The position numbers were made by a program, and so were the translations under genes. The notes under the pieces are model-generated. The model searched no databases. It was not told the origin of the DNA and saw only the letters and a list, made by a program, of their open reading frames with translations. Shown in pieces: positions 35,113-42,600 of a stretch of DNA of 48,863 nt. This stretch comes from Armatimonadetes bacterium UBA5352 (GTDB lineage Bacteria; Armatimonadota; Zipacnadia; Zipacnadales; UBA5352), in contig DHPY01000096.1 of NCBI GenBank assembly GCA_002411015.1, positions 27,815 through 76,677 on the forward strand, written 5' to 3'. Position 1 is the stretch's first letter, and each line of letters starts with the position of its first letter.

Positions 35113-36752
35113 CAGTGGCCGCCATCTCCGGGATCGCGCAGGCCGTCGGCGGGCGTGGCCTCACGGATCCAGCCGCTGAGGTGCCGCGCTACGTCCTCCG
35201 GCGAGCGGCTGCTCAGATCGCCGAGCCGCCGGATGATCCGCTCGTGGCTGTCCTGCTCCGGAGCGTCGGACCCGCAGTCCTCAGGCGCCTGCGCCTGCAG
35301 TTCCTGCACACTCAGAGGCTGGAACTCCAGCGTCTCCGCCTCCTCCGCCGGTGAGGCCTGCGCAACCAGATCGAGATCATCCGCATCCACGTCCGGCTCC
35401 GGCTGCGTGTGGAGCCTGCGTGTCACCATCAGCATCGCTGCACCGACCATCGCCAGCATCACGATGACGCTCCCGTACCGCATCGCGCGGCTCATGCTCT
35501 GCGTGCGGCTCCGCTCGGCCTCGGCGGCTTCCGCGAGTTTCTGCTCCTCCTCCGCCACCTTCACCGCCTCAATCTCCATCATCTCCACCGTCACGACGTC
35601 GCCGCGCTGGCGGTCAGTGCCGGCGGCGGCCTCCACGATCCCGCGTACCTGGCTGATCATGCCCTGGCCGAGGCTCTCATCCACCACGACGGCGACCGCC
35701 AGGCGCTGCAGCGCGCCAGGGGGGCTGGAGAGTTGCTCCTGCATGCGCGCGTAGTCGTACTCGCGCGTCTCCTGCCGGTGCTCGTAGCTACCACCGTTTC
35801 GCGCGCGGTCGGCGCTCACCTCGCCGTCAAGGCCCGCCGGCCCGCCGACCTCCGTTCCAGCGTCGCCATCGTACTTCTCTGTGGTCAGCTCCTCGCGGCG
35901 CACCACGCCCTCGCCATCCGCCGGTTCCAGCGTCTCGCGGGTGATCTGCTGGCTCTGGAAGTCGAGGCTGGCCTGCACACGCACCACCGAGCGGTTCGCG
36001 CCAAGCACTGAGTCCAGCATGGACTGCAGGTGGCCGCGCAGGCGCTCCTCCCACGCGCGGGTCGCCTCAAGCTGCGCGAGCGTCTGCAGCCCGCCGACGC
36101 CATCAAGGCCGCCGGTGAGCATCGCGCCGCTGGTGTCCACGACCGTCACCGCATCCGGCTCGAGGCCGGGCACCGCGCTCGCGACCAGTTGGGTGATCGC
36201 CGCCACCCGGGCGGTGGCAAGCTGCCGCGAGCGCAGGCCCACCACCACTGAAGCGCTCGGTGGCTCCTGATCATCGGAGAACAGGCGCTCCTCGGGCAGC
36301 GCTAGGTGAACGCGCGCCGAGGTGATCTCATCCAGCGTGCAGATGCTGCGCTCCAGCTCTCCCTGCAGCGCGCGCTGGAGGTTCACGTTGTTCTGCAGGT
36401 CGCTGGTGGAGAAGCTGGTGCGGTCAAAGAGCTCGAAGCCGGTCGTGGGCCCCTCCGGGATGCCCTGTCCCGCGAGGTCGATGCGCAGTTCGTAGAGCTT
36501 CTCCTGCGGCACGAGCACCGTCGTGCCGCTCTGGGCGAGTTGGTGGCGCACTCCGCGCTCGTTGAGCTGCTCGACGACAGCCTGCGCGTCCTGCGCGGAG
36601 AGATCCGAGTAGAGGACCGTCCACGATGGGCGGGTGGCCCAGACGCCGACCGCGATCATCCCGCCCACGATCAGCACCGCAAGCGCCGCCAGCGAGGTTT
36701 GCTGCCGCCGCTCAAGTTGCTGCCAGCTCTCCCTCAGTTGCTCCAGCATCAT
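35112..36752 (-). CDS. fliF: Flagellar MS-ring protein
   Basis: 546 residues. An N-terminal membrane helix (about 21-42, LAALAVLIVGGMIAVGVWATRP) is followed by the ring-building motifs: VLYSDLSAQDAQAVVEQLNERGVRHQL, then GFELFDRTSFSTSDLQNNVNLQRALQGELERSI and VHLALPEERLFSDDQEPPSASVVV. A second membrane helix (about 445-465) precedes a short cytoplasmic tail that in other bacteria binds FliG. The Glu-Lys-Tyr region (LTTEKYDGDAGTEVGGPAGLDGEV) is also typical. Start ATG 36752 with GGAGA upstream. Confidence 0.97.
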   Translation of the reverse strand: MMLEQLRESWQQLERRQQTSLAALAVLIVGGMIAVGVWATRPSWTVLYSDLSAQDAQAVVEQLNERGVRHQLAQSGTTVLVPQEKLYELRIDLAGQGIPEGPTTGFELFDRTSFSTSDLQNNVNLQRALQGELERSICTLDEITSARVHLALPEERLFSDDQEPPSASVVVGLRSRQLATARVAAITQLVASAVPGLEPDAVTVVDTSGAMLTGGLDGVGGLQTLAQLEATRAWEERLRGHLQSMLDSVLGANRSVVRVQASLDFQSQQITRETLEPADGEGVVRREELTTEKYDGDAGTEVGGPAGLDGEVSADRARNGGSYEHRQETREYDYARMQEQLSSPPGALQRLAVAVVVDESLGQGMISQVRGIVEAAAGTDRQRGDVVTVEMMEIEAVKVAEEEQKLAEAAEAERSRTQSMSRAMRYGSVIVMLAMVGAAMLMVTRRLHTQPEPDVDADDLDLVAQASPAEEAETLEFQPLSVQELQAQAPEDCGSDAPEQDSHERIIRRLGDLSSRSPEDVARHLSGWIREATPADGLRDPGDGGH

Positions 36753-36799
36753 TCCACGTCTCCGGCCTCGCCCTGTCCTCGCACTGTCCCGTCAGCGGG

Positions 36800-37141
36800 T
36801 CAGATCTGCACCCGCGATATCTCCTTGTACGCCTCCACCGCGCGCTGCGTCACCTGCGACGTCAGCCGCAGCGTGAGGTCGGCCTTCTCCAGGGCGATGA
36901 TCGCCTCGTGGAGGTCATCCGCTTCGCCGGTGGCGACTCGCTGGACTGCTGCGTCCGCCGTCGTCTGCGCCTCATTCACGCGACCGAGCGCCTCCCGCAG
37001 GAAGTCGCCGAAGCTCGCCCTCTCCGGCGGCTGCGCGCACGATAGCTCGAGCGGCTTCAGCGGCCGGAGTGCTTCGGCGGCGCGCTCCTGCGCCACCGGC
37101 TGCCGGACCGCGAGTGGCATCACGCCGCTGTCAATGCGCAT
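36800..37141 (-). CDS. fliE: Flagellar hook-basal body protein FliE
   Basis: 113 residues. The C-terminal two-thirds match FliE: SFGDFLREALGRVNEAQTTADAAVQRVATGEADDLHEAIIALEKADLTLRLTSQVTQRAVEAYKEISRVQI. It joins the MS ring to the rod. It lies 13 bases after flgC, with GAGG at about 8 bases from the ATG at 37141. Confidence 0.95.
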   Translation of the reverse strand: MRIDSGVMPLAVRQPVAQERAAEALRPLKPLELSCAQPPERASFGDFLREALGRVNEAQTTADAAVQRVATGEADDLHEAIIALEKADLTLRLTSQVTQRAVEAYKEISRVQI

Positions 37142-37154
37142 AGGAAGGGCCTCC

Positions 37155-37565
37155 TCAGGCCAGGACGTTCAGCGCTGCCCGGATCATCTCGCGCCCGGAG
37201 CGCAGTGCGGCGGCGTTCGCCTCGTAGGTTCGCGCGGCGAGCACCATGTCTGCCATCTCCGTCGGCAGGTCCACGTTCGGCAGGGAGACGTAGCCATCGG
37301 CGTCCGCGTCCGGGTGCGCGGGGTTATGCACACGCATCGGCGGGTGATCATCGGCCTCGATCGCCGCCACACGCACCCCGCTGCACGAGTTGCCCGAGGC
37401 CCTGATCTGCTCCGCTCGCAGCACTACCTGCCGCCTGCGCCACGGCCCGCCATCCGCCGCACGGGTCGTCTCGGCGTTCGCGATGTTCTCAGCAATCACG
37501 TCCATCCGCGTGCGCTCTGCCTGTAGCGCGGAGCCGCTCACGCGCATTCCGTCGAAGATGCTCAT
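37155..37565 (-). CDS. flgC: Flagellar proximal rod protein FlgC
   Basis: 136 residues, standard size. The rod N-terminal motif (SIFDGMRVSGSALQAERTRMDVIAENIANAETTRAADGGPWRRRQV) and C-terminal motif (YVSLPNVDLPTEMADMVLAARTYEANAAALRSGREMIRAALNVL) are clear. Two bases separate it from flgB. Confidence 0.96.
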   Translation of the reverse strand: MSIFDGMRVSGSALQAERTRMDVIAENIANAETTRAADGGPWRRRQVVLRAEQIRASGNSCSGVRVAAIEADDHPPMRVHNPAHPDADADGYVSLPNVDLPTEMADMVLAARTYEANAAALRSGREMIRAALNVLA

Positions 37566-37567
37566 GC

Positions 37568-37948
37568 TCAGCCGCTCCTCCCGTCGATCGCGGTCCCGAT
37601 CATCTGCAGCCTGCGGTCCACCATGCGTGTGAGTAGCTGATAGCGGGTGGAGGCCTCGCTCAGCGTCAGCATCTCCGCCTCCAGGCTCACGTTGTTGCGA
37701 TCAGGCCCGACCGGGTCGCCTGTGGGGGAGACCGTTGGCCTCACCGCCCCCAGCGCACCGCGCCGCCCACCGGTTCGCTCGGACCGCATGGCCGCCCGCA
37801 GCGCCCCTTCGAAGCTCACGGTGCAGGCGCGGTAGCCGGGGGTCTCCGCGTTTGCGAGGTTGTTCGCGGCCACCTCGTGCTGCACACTCACGCAGCCAAG
37901 CGCCGCCTCCAGAGCACGCGTCGTCAGGTCCGTCACCGCTTCCGCCAT
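37568..37948 (-). CDS. flgB: Flagellar proximal rod protein FlgB
   Basis: 126 residues. LGCVSVQHEVAANNLANAETPGYRACTVSFEGALRAAM and the C-terminal NNVSLEAEMLTLSEASTRYQLLTRMVDRRLQMI are family hallmarks. It is the first gene of the large minus-strand flagellar operon, under the sigma-54 promoter at 37974-37989. GGAGG lies nine bases before the ATG at 37948. Confidence 0.95.
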   Translation of the reverse strand: MAEAVTDLTTRALEAALGCVSVQHEVAANNLANAETPGYRACTVSFEGALRAAMRSERTGGRRGALGAVRPTVSPTGDPVGPDRNNVSLEAEMLTLSEASTRYQLLTRMVDRRLQMIGTAIDGRSG

Positions 37949-37973
37949 CGTTCATCGCCTCCTGCGTCGCTGC

Positions 37974-37989
37974 CGCAATTGCCATGCCA
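37974..37989 (-). promoter_or_regulatory. Sigma-54 promoter of the flgB operon
   Basis: TGGCATG-GCAA-TTGCG on the minus strand (37989 to 37974). The invariant GG and GC are at correct spacing and two bases differ from the best consensus. The transcript would begin near 37963, just ahead of GGAGG and about 15 bases before flgB. Repeat copy D ends 6 bases upstream. Confidence 0.75.
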
Positions 37990-37994
37990 TCTCC

Positions 37995-38041
37995 GGGCCG
38001 GCTTCGGTCACCGCAGACGACGCGGTGACTGAAGCCGGCCC
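37995..38041. repeat. Intergenic structured repeat, copy D (minimal hairpin)
   Basis: A 20-bp stem with one G-T pair (37995-38014 with 38022-38041) and a 7-base loop, followed by CCTCC, so its right end reads GGCCCCTCC like the other copies. It lies between the 3' end of rpoN and the flgB promoter and may insulate them (inference). Confidence 0.75.
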
Positions 38042-38103
38042 CTCCGTACCACGTGATGTCTCAGTAACAGAGCCGTTGCCCCCCCTCACCCTCCCCCAGC
38101 CGT

Positions 38104-39462
38104 TCATGCGGCCTGGTAGATGCGGAGGCGCTCGGTGGAGCTCGGGATGCCCAGGATGCGGCGGTACTTGTTGACCGTCCGCCGAGCCACCGGGTAGCCC
38201 TCCTCACGCATCGCGGCCTGCAGTTGCTCATCGGTGAGCGGCGCGGCGGCAGGCTCTCCGGCGAGGATGCCGCGCAGAACCGTCTTCGCCGGCAGCGCAT
38301 CGTCGAAGAAGATCGTGAAGGGTACACAGTCGCCGGAGGGCATCTGCACGAGTTTGCCCGTGGTGGCGCGCGAGACCGTTGATTCGTGCAGCCCGGTCAG
38401 CTCGGAGATGCGCTTGTGCGTCAGCGGCCGGTGGTCCAGCGGGCCGCCGAGGATGAACGCGCGCTGCTGCTCGACGATCGTGCGGCTGATGCGAGAGAGG
38501 CTGCGCTCCCGCTCCTGCAGCGACCAGATGAGTTGCCTCGCGGAGCGCACCTGTGCGCGGGCCTCTCGCGCGGCATCCCCATCCGCGCGCAGACTTGACT
38601 GCCGCATCCGCTCGTCGAGGCGGCGGTAGGCCTCCGCAACGCGCACGTTGAGCGCCACGGATGTCGTCAGCGCGACCTCGATCTCCGCTCCGTGCACGCT
38701 CAGGGCGACATCCGGCCGTGTCGCGTGCGGGTTTGCCGGGGCAAGGTGATGCCAGCGGGTACGGAACTGTTCGCCTGGGTAGGGTGTGAGCTGCGAGCGG
38801 ATGACGCGTAGCGCCTCGCGCGACTGCGCGGGCGTCAGGCCAAGTCCCTCGCACAGCGCGGGCCAACCACCATGCTCCAGGGCGCGGTCGCAGTGCTCGA
38901 CGACCTCGCGGATGTACGCCGGAACCTCGGGAAGCTCGTCAAGCTGCAGCAGCAGGCACTCGCGCAGGTTCCGTGCGGCCACGCCCGGCGGCGCCACCCG
39001 CTGGAGGGCCCGCAGTGCGGCGTCCACCTCCGTGTGCGCCTCGCCAAGCTCCAGCGCCGCCTCGAAGGTGCTCGTGGTGAGGTAGCCGCGCTCGTCGATG
39101 CACTCGATCAGCCACGCCGCGATCTCACGGCGGCGGCCCTCCGCCACCCAGCCTACCCGGCGATGCAGCTCATCGCGCAGGCCGAGCTCCCCCGGAGTCC
39201 TGGCGCCGAGATCGCTCTGCAGATCGCTGACGGGGCGCGGCGCTCCGTAGGGCACGCGGATGGAGGCGGGCTCCTCCCACGGGAGGTCGCACTCCACCTC
39301 CAGCGCCGGGTTCTCGTCGGCCTCAGCGCGGATGCGGGCGATCAGGTCGAGGCATGGAAGCTCGAGCAGCTCGCTTCGCACGATGAGCTGGCAGTTCACG
39401 GTGGCGAGCTGATCGGCGCGGGAGACGAGGTCGGTGCGGAGATCGAACACTGCGGAGGGCAT
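38104..39462 (-). CDS. rpoN: RNA polymerase sigma-54 factor
   Basis: 452 residues. The N-terminal activator-responsive region (QLIVRSELLELPCLDLIARIRAEADENPALEVE, about 26-58) is present but poor in Gln. The core-binding region includes VAPPGVAARNLRECLLLQLDEL, and the C-terminal DNA-binding part ends with the RpoN box ARRTVNKYRR (426-435; consensus ARRTVAKYRE). Start ATG 39462; AAGGG lies immediately before it, so a slightly different start is possible. Three or four matching promoters are present in this window. A sigma-28-like site lies upstream. Confidence 0.95.
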   Translation of the reverse strand: MPSAVFDLRTDLVSRADQLATVNCQLIVRSELLELPCLDLIARIRAEADENPALEVECDLPWEEPASIRVPYGAPRPVSDLQSDLGARTPGELGLRDELHRRVGWVAEGRRREIAAWLIECIDERGYLTTSTFEAALELGEAHTEVDAALRALQRVAPPGVAARNLRECLLLQLDELPEVPAYIREVVEHCDRALEHGGWPALCEGLGLTPAQSREALRVIRSQLTPYPGEQFRTRWHHLAPANPHATRPDVALSVHGAEIEVALTTSVALNVRVAEAYRRLDERMRQSSLRADGDAAREARAQVRSARQLIWSLQERERSLSRISRTIVEQQRAFILGGPLDHRPLTHKRISELTGLHESTVSRATTGKLVQMPSGDCVPFTIFFDDALPAKTVLRGILAGEPAAAPLTDEQLQAAMREEGYPVARRTVNKYRRILGIPSSTERLRIYQAA

Positions 39463-39494
39463 CCCTTCGTGCTGCCGAAGTCATGAGCGCATGT

Positions 39495-39521
39495 ACTTCG
39501 GCCGCACAGAGCGAAACTTGA
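39495..39521 (-). promoter_or_regulatory. Sigma-28-like promoter of rpoN with overlapping inverted repeat
   Basis: TCAAGTTT (39521-39514), 11 bases, GCCGAAGT (39502-39495), against the enteric TAAAGTTT-N11-GCCGATAA. The -10 is one arm of a perfect 8-bp inverted repeat (39474-39481 with 39495-39502) spanning the predicted start site, so it might be an operator or a leader hairpin. Confidence 0.4.
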
Positions 39522-39548
39522 GTCCATTGCGCGACGGGGCCCCGGGGC

Positions 39549-40367
39549 TCAGTCGGTATCGGGAGGCGTGGCGCCCCTACGCGTGGCGACCAATCCTGAG
39601 AGCCAGCCCTTGCGCTCTCTGATCGACACGTAGCCCACGACGGCCATGATGGCCGCTCCGACCGCCGCAACGATGAGGTCCTCCATGGTGTCGGCCACGG
39701 CGGCGCGTCCCATCAGCAGCTCGCCGTCTCTGAGCGCGAACTTCTGCATATTCAGCCCGAGGATGCCGTCCACCGCGAACTCGTAGATCTCCCACAGCGC
39801 CGCCACGGTCATCGCGAAGGAGAACGCGAAGACCGCCATGAACGCAGGGCTGAGGCTCAGCACGATCCGATCGCTGGCGTTGAGGAGGCGGACGACCGAG
39901 AAACTGAGCGCCCCGAGCAGAAGGCCGCTGAACCCGTGGAGGATCAGGTCCCAGTTCGGGATGCGATAGTAGAAGCTGCGCACCTCGCCGAGGAAGATCG
40001 CGCCATAGAGGAAGAACAGGAAGAAGACGTACATCGAGTTGGGGATCTCGATGCAGCGGCGTCTCTCAATCACTCCGGGAAGGATCATCACGACGATCCC
40101 GAGGATGCACTGCACCAGCATGAGGAGGTAGTCGCTCTTCACGTTCCCCGGATCGCTCACCGCGACCTCTGCCTCGGGAGCGTTGAGGTAGCCGATGATC
40201 GCGTAGACGGAGGACCCTACCAGACTGAGAAGAACGAAGTACAGAACGAGCCGCGTCCAGAGAGGCTTTCCGGGCTCCTCGGTCGATGTCAAGACAGTGC
40301 TATCGCAAATCCGCCGCACCTCACGCCAAGGGATGCTCACGCCCGTAAAGGGTACAGCAGAGCGCAT
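39549..40367 (-). CDS. Integral membrane protein, YjdF/DUF2238-like
   Basis: 272 residues with about six or seven membrane helices (for example LVLYFVLLSLVGSSVYAIIGYL, VFFLFFLYGAIFLG and LIVAAVGAAIMAVVGYVSI). The pairing of IPNWDLILHGFSGLLLG with AALWEIYEFAVDGILGLNMQ and DTMEDLIVAAVGA resembles the YjdF/DUF2238 family of unknown function. TTGACA at 40378-40373 could be a -35 element, which would favour a start downstream of 40342 (GTG 40340). It stands between rpoN and fliM; relation to motility is unknown. Confidence 0.65.
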   Translation of the reverse strand: MRSAVPFTGVSIPWREVRRICDSTVLTSTEEPGKPLWTRLVLYFVLLSLVGSSVYAIIGYLNAPEAEVAVSDPGNVKSDYLLMLVQCILGIVVMILPGVIERRRCIEIPNSMYVFFLFFLYGAIFLGEVRSFYYRIPNWDLILHGFSGLLLGALSFSVVRLLNASDRIVLSLSPAFMAVFAFSFAMTVAALWEIYEFAVDGILGLNMQKFALRDGELLMGRAAVADTMEDLIVAAVGAAIMAVVGYVSIRERKGWLSGLVATRRGATPPDTD

Positions 40368-40417
40368 AGGATTGTCAATCAGTGTTTCCCCTGAGGCCCG
40401 CTCCGGCCTTCTCCGGC

Positions 40418-41314
40418 CTACCCGCGGCAGTGCCCGATCAGCTTCGCTGCAAGCCGCCCGTTGCTGATTCCTGTCTCAGCGAGGAACTTTGGCCGCCCGC
40501 GCACACAGACGGTCATCGGCTCCGTCGTCGGCTTGCCGAGCGGTATCAAGTCACCCACCCCCAGCCGCGTCGCCTCGCTCAGTGAGATGCGCGTCCGGTG
40601 CAGTTCGACCGTGATCGGCACCACGATGTGCTCGCCACGCTGCCGCAGGCGCTCCATATTCAGCGGCGCCGGCTCGTCCTCGGGCGCCTCGTCGCACAGG
40701 AGTCGCTGAGCGGTCGCCACCGGCAGCGCCACTCGCATCAGGCCCGCCGCGCCCGCGACCTCCGCCGCGAGCGTCACCACCACCAGCTCCTCGCTGCGAA
40801 GCTTGCCGCGAAGCTGCACCGCCTCCGTGAGGACCTCCGTCACCGTCGGCTCGCGGCGCGAGAGGTGTTCCCATGAGGTGCGCCAGACGTCCATCATCTC
40901 CTGCACGAACCGCCGCAGCAGCGCCGCCTCAAGCACCGTCACGGGCCGCTCGATCGGCTCTGCGGGGCCCCCGAGCATCCGGCAGATCACCGGCCCGACC
41001 AGTTCCTGGTCCACCTCCCAGACCATCGGCGGCAGGTTCCCGTTCAGGCCGACAAGGGCGAACGCGGGATGCCCTGGCCGGGGTTCGACCAGCTTCTCAC
41101 TGCTCTCGCCGGCCGCCGCCTGCGCCTCAAAGCGCACGGGCGCGCCCAGGTAGGCCGTCATGATCCGCCCGAGAGCGGTCGCCAGCCGCTCCGCATGCGC
41201 GCGCAGTTGCGACAGGGCCTCGCGCGACAGCTCACTCCCGGTCCGGAAGTCATACGAGCGCGGTGTGGGCTGCGGCGGCCGAGCATCCTCCAGGTGGCGC
41301 GCGGGCTGTGACAT
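40418..41314 (-). CDS. fliM: Flagellar C-ring switch protein FliM lacking the usual CheY-binding N-terminus
   Basis: 298 residues from ATG 41314 (a GTG at 41341 would add nine residues). The middle domain (SYDFRTGSELSREALSQLRAHAERLATALG...) and C-terminal SpoA domain (VVPITVELHRTRISLSEATRLGVGDLIPLGKPTTEPMTVCVRGRPKFLAETGISNGRLAAKLI) fit FliM. The N-terminal L-S-Q-x-E-I-D-A-L-L motif, which binds CheY-P in most FliMs, is missing from either start. It follows fliG by 42 bases and shares its sigma-54 promoter. Confidence 0.88.
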   Translation of the reverse strand: MSQPARHLEDARPPQPTPRSYDFRTGSELSREALSQLRAHAERLATALGRIMTAYLGAPVRFEAQAAAGESSEKLVEPRPGHPAFALVGLNGNLPPMVWEVDQELVGPVICRMLGGPAEPIERPVTVLEAALLRRFVQEMMDVWRTSWEHLSRREPTVTEVLTEAVQLRGKLRSEELVVVTLAAEVAGAAGLMRVALPVATAQRLLCDEAPEDEPAPLNMERLRQRGEHIVVPITVELHRTRISLSEATRLGVGDLIPLGKPTTEPMTVCVRGRPKFLAETGISNGRLAAKLIGHCRG

Positions 41315-41356
41315 CAGCTTCCCCGCCCCTCGAGCGGCCACGCGTTCGTCTGCGCG

Positions 41357-42337
41357 CTACTGAACATACTGCGCCTCCTCCGTGGTGAGCGTGATCTCCC
41401 CGGCCTGCTCAAGGTCCAGCGCCAGGTTGACCAGCTCCCGCTGCGCGTTCTCCACGTCGCGCACGAGCACCGGGCCGAGGAACTCTATCTCCTGCTGGAG
41501 CATCTCCCGCGCGCGCTCCGATACGTTCGCAAAGATCCGGTCGCGGATCGCACTATCCACGCCCTTGAGGGCCCGCGCGATCGTCGCCTGATCGAGCCCC
41601 CGGAGCAGCGTCTGCAGGTCATGGTCGGAGAGCTGCACCACGTTCTCGAAGGTGAACAGCCGCCCCTCGACCTCCTCGGCAAGCTCCGGATCGTGGGTGC
41701 GCAGCTCATCGAGCAGGCGCTTGCTCGCCCCGCGGTCCATGTCCTCGAGCAGATGCACCACGAACTGCAGGCCGCGGTCGGCCTCCCCGCTCTCGTCGGT
41801 GCGGTATGCCTGGCGGCCGAGCACCTCGCCGATGGCCTCGATGGCGCCCGGCGCGAGCCGTTCCATCCGCGCCACACGCAGCGCAAGGTCGGGCCGCATC
41901 TGAGGCGGCCACTCCCGGAGCACCCGCGCGGCCTTCTGCGGCGTGAGTTGGCTGAGCACTACCGCCACCATCTGCGGCGTCTCCTCCACGAGCATCCGGC
42001 GGATGCTCGCAGGTTCGGCGCTGTTGAGCCCGCGCAGCCGTGCGAGGGCCTGACGTCGCCGCTCGTCCTCGGGTGATAGCGACTGCCGCCCGAGCACCGC
42101 GGTCATCAGCCGCTCCGCGTTGCGGGATGCCTGCAGACCGCCCGGGCGGTCCAGAAGCTGGTCGAAGGCCTGAAGCGCCTCCTGCTGCTCGGAGGCGTCG
42201 ATGCTCCCAAGCCGCGCCATCTCGGCGATAAGCTGCTCGGCCTCCATCTCCGGCATGTGGCGGCAGACCTTCACTGCCACGTCGAGGTCGAGGCTCGCCA
42301 GTACGATCGCGGCCTCCCTGATCTTCGATCGCTCCAT
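41357..42337 (-). CDS. fliG: Flagellar C-ring rotor protein FliG
   Basis: 326 residues from ATG 42337 (GGAG six bases upstream; ATG 42349 has no site). The middle domain contains EETPQMVAVVLSQLTPQKAARVL, matching the EHPQ-type FliM contact. The C-terminal torque helix region reads FTFENVVQLSDHDLQTLLRGLD...AREMLQQEIEFLGPVLVRDVENAQREL, with conserved charged residues facing MotA. It is separated from fliF, its usual neighbour, and heads its own fliG-fliM unit. Confidence 0.96.
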   Translation of the reverse strand: MERSKIREAAIVLASLDLDVAVKVCRHMPEMEAEQLIAEMARLGSIDASEQQEALQAFDQLLDRPGGLQASRNAERLMTAVLGRQSLSPEDERRRQALARLRGLNSAEPASIRRMLVEETPQMVAVVLSQLTPQKAARVLREWPPQMRPDLALRVARMERLAPGAIEAIGEVLGRQAYRTDESGEADRGLQFVVHLLEDMDRGASKRLLDELRTHDPELAEEVEGRLFTFENVVQLSDHDLQTLLRGLDQATIARALKGVDSAIRDRIFANVSERAREMLQQEIEFLGPVLVRDVENAQRELVNLALDLEQAGEITLTTEEAQYVQ

Positions 42338-42381
42338 CGGACGCTCCATCTCACGCGCAGGCTGGAACCTGATGCGGCTCC

Positions 42382-42397
42382 TGCAACTCGCGTGCCA
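42382..42397 (-). promoter_or_regulatory. Sigma-54 promoter of fliG-fliM
   Basis: TGGCACG-CGAG-TTGCA on the minus strand (42397 to 42382) is a full match to the -24/-12 consensus. The predicted start near 42371 gives a 34-base leader to fliG. No obvious upstream activator site is seen, in line with an activator that has no DNA-binding domain. Confidence 0.85.
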
Positions 42398-42413
42398 TGT
42401 CGGTACATGAACG

Positions 42414-42435
42414 AGGCCCCCGCGAACGGGGGCCT
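42414..42435. terminator. GC-rich hairpin upstream of the fliG promoter
   Basis: AGGCCCCCG (42414-42422), CGAA loop, CGGGGGCCT (42427-42435): a perfect 9-bp stem. It has no T-tract on either strand. It sits between repeat copy E and the promoter and may stop read-through from the upstream porin gene or be a regulatory fold. Confidence 0.45.
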
Positions 42436-42447
42436 GGATATTGCCGT

Positions 42448-42548
42448 GGAGGGGCCGCACGAGGTCGGCCCATGCAGCCGCGTCAGGCGTTCAGCGAGGG
42501 CCGACCTCGCGTCCGCTCATTCGTCGCGAACGCTCGTGCGGCCCCTCC
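42448..42548. repeat. Intergenic structured repeat, copy E
   Basis: 101 bp with a perfect 16-bp terminal inverted repeat (42448-42463 and 42533-42548), the same 16-mer as copy B, and an inner perfect 11-bp pair (GAGGTCGGCCC 42461-42471 with GGGCCGACCTC 42498-42508). Its right 51 bases are 45/51 identical to the left 51 bases of copy B in inverse orientation. It lies between the 3' end of the porin gene and the fliG promoter. Confidence 0.9.
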
Positions 42549-42600
42549 TTCGGGAGGCATGAAGCGAGGTCGTTTCCGATATGCGCCTGTTGCACGACTC

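Noticed and set aside
33137..35179. 680-codon open frame on the plus strand opposite fliI-fliH
   Set aside because: It is antisense to well-recognised genes, with low-complexity His/Arg/Ala-rich translation and no ribosome site. It is a by-product of high GC at third positions.
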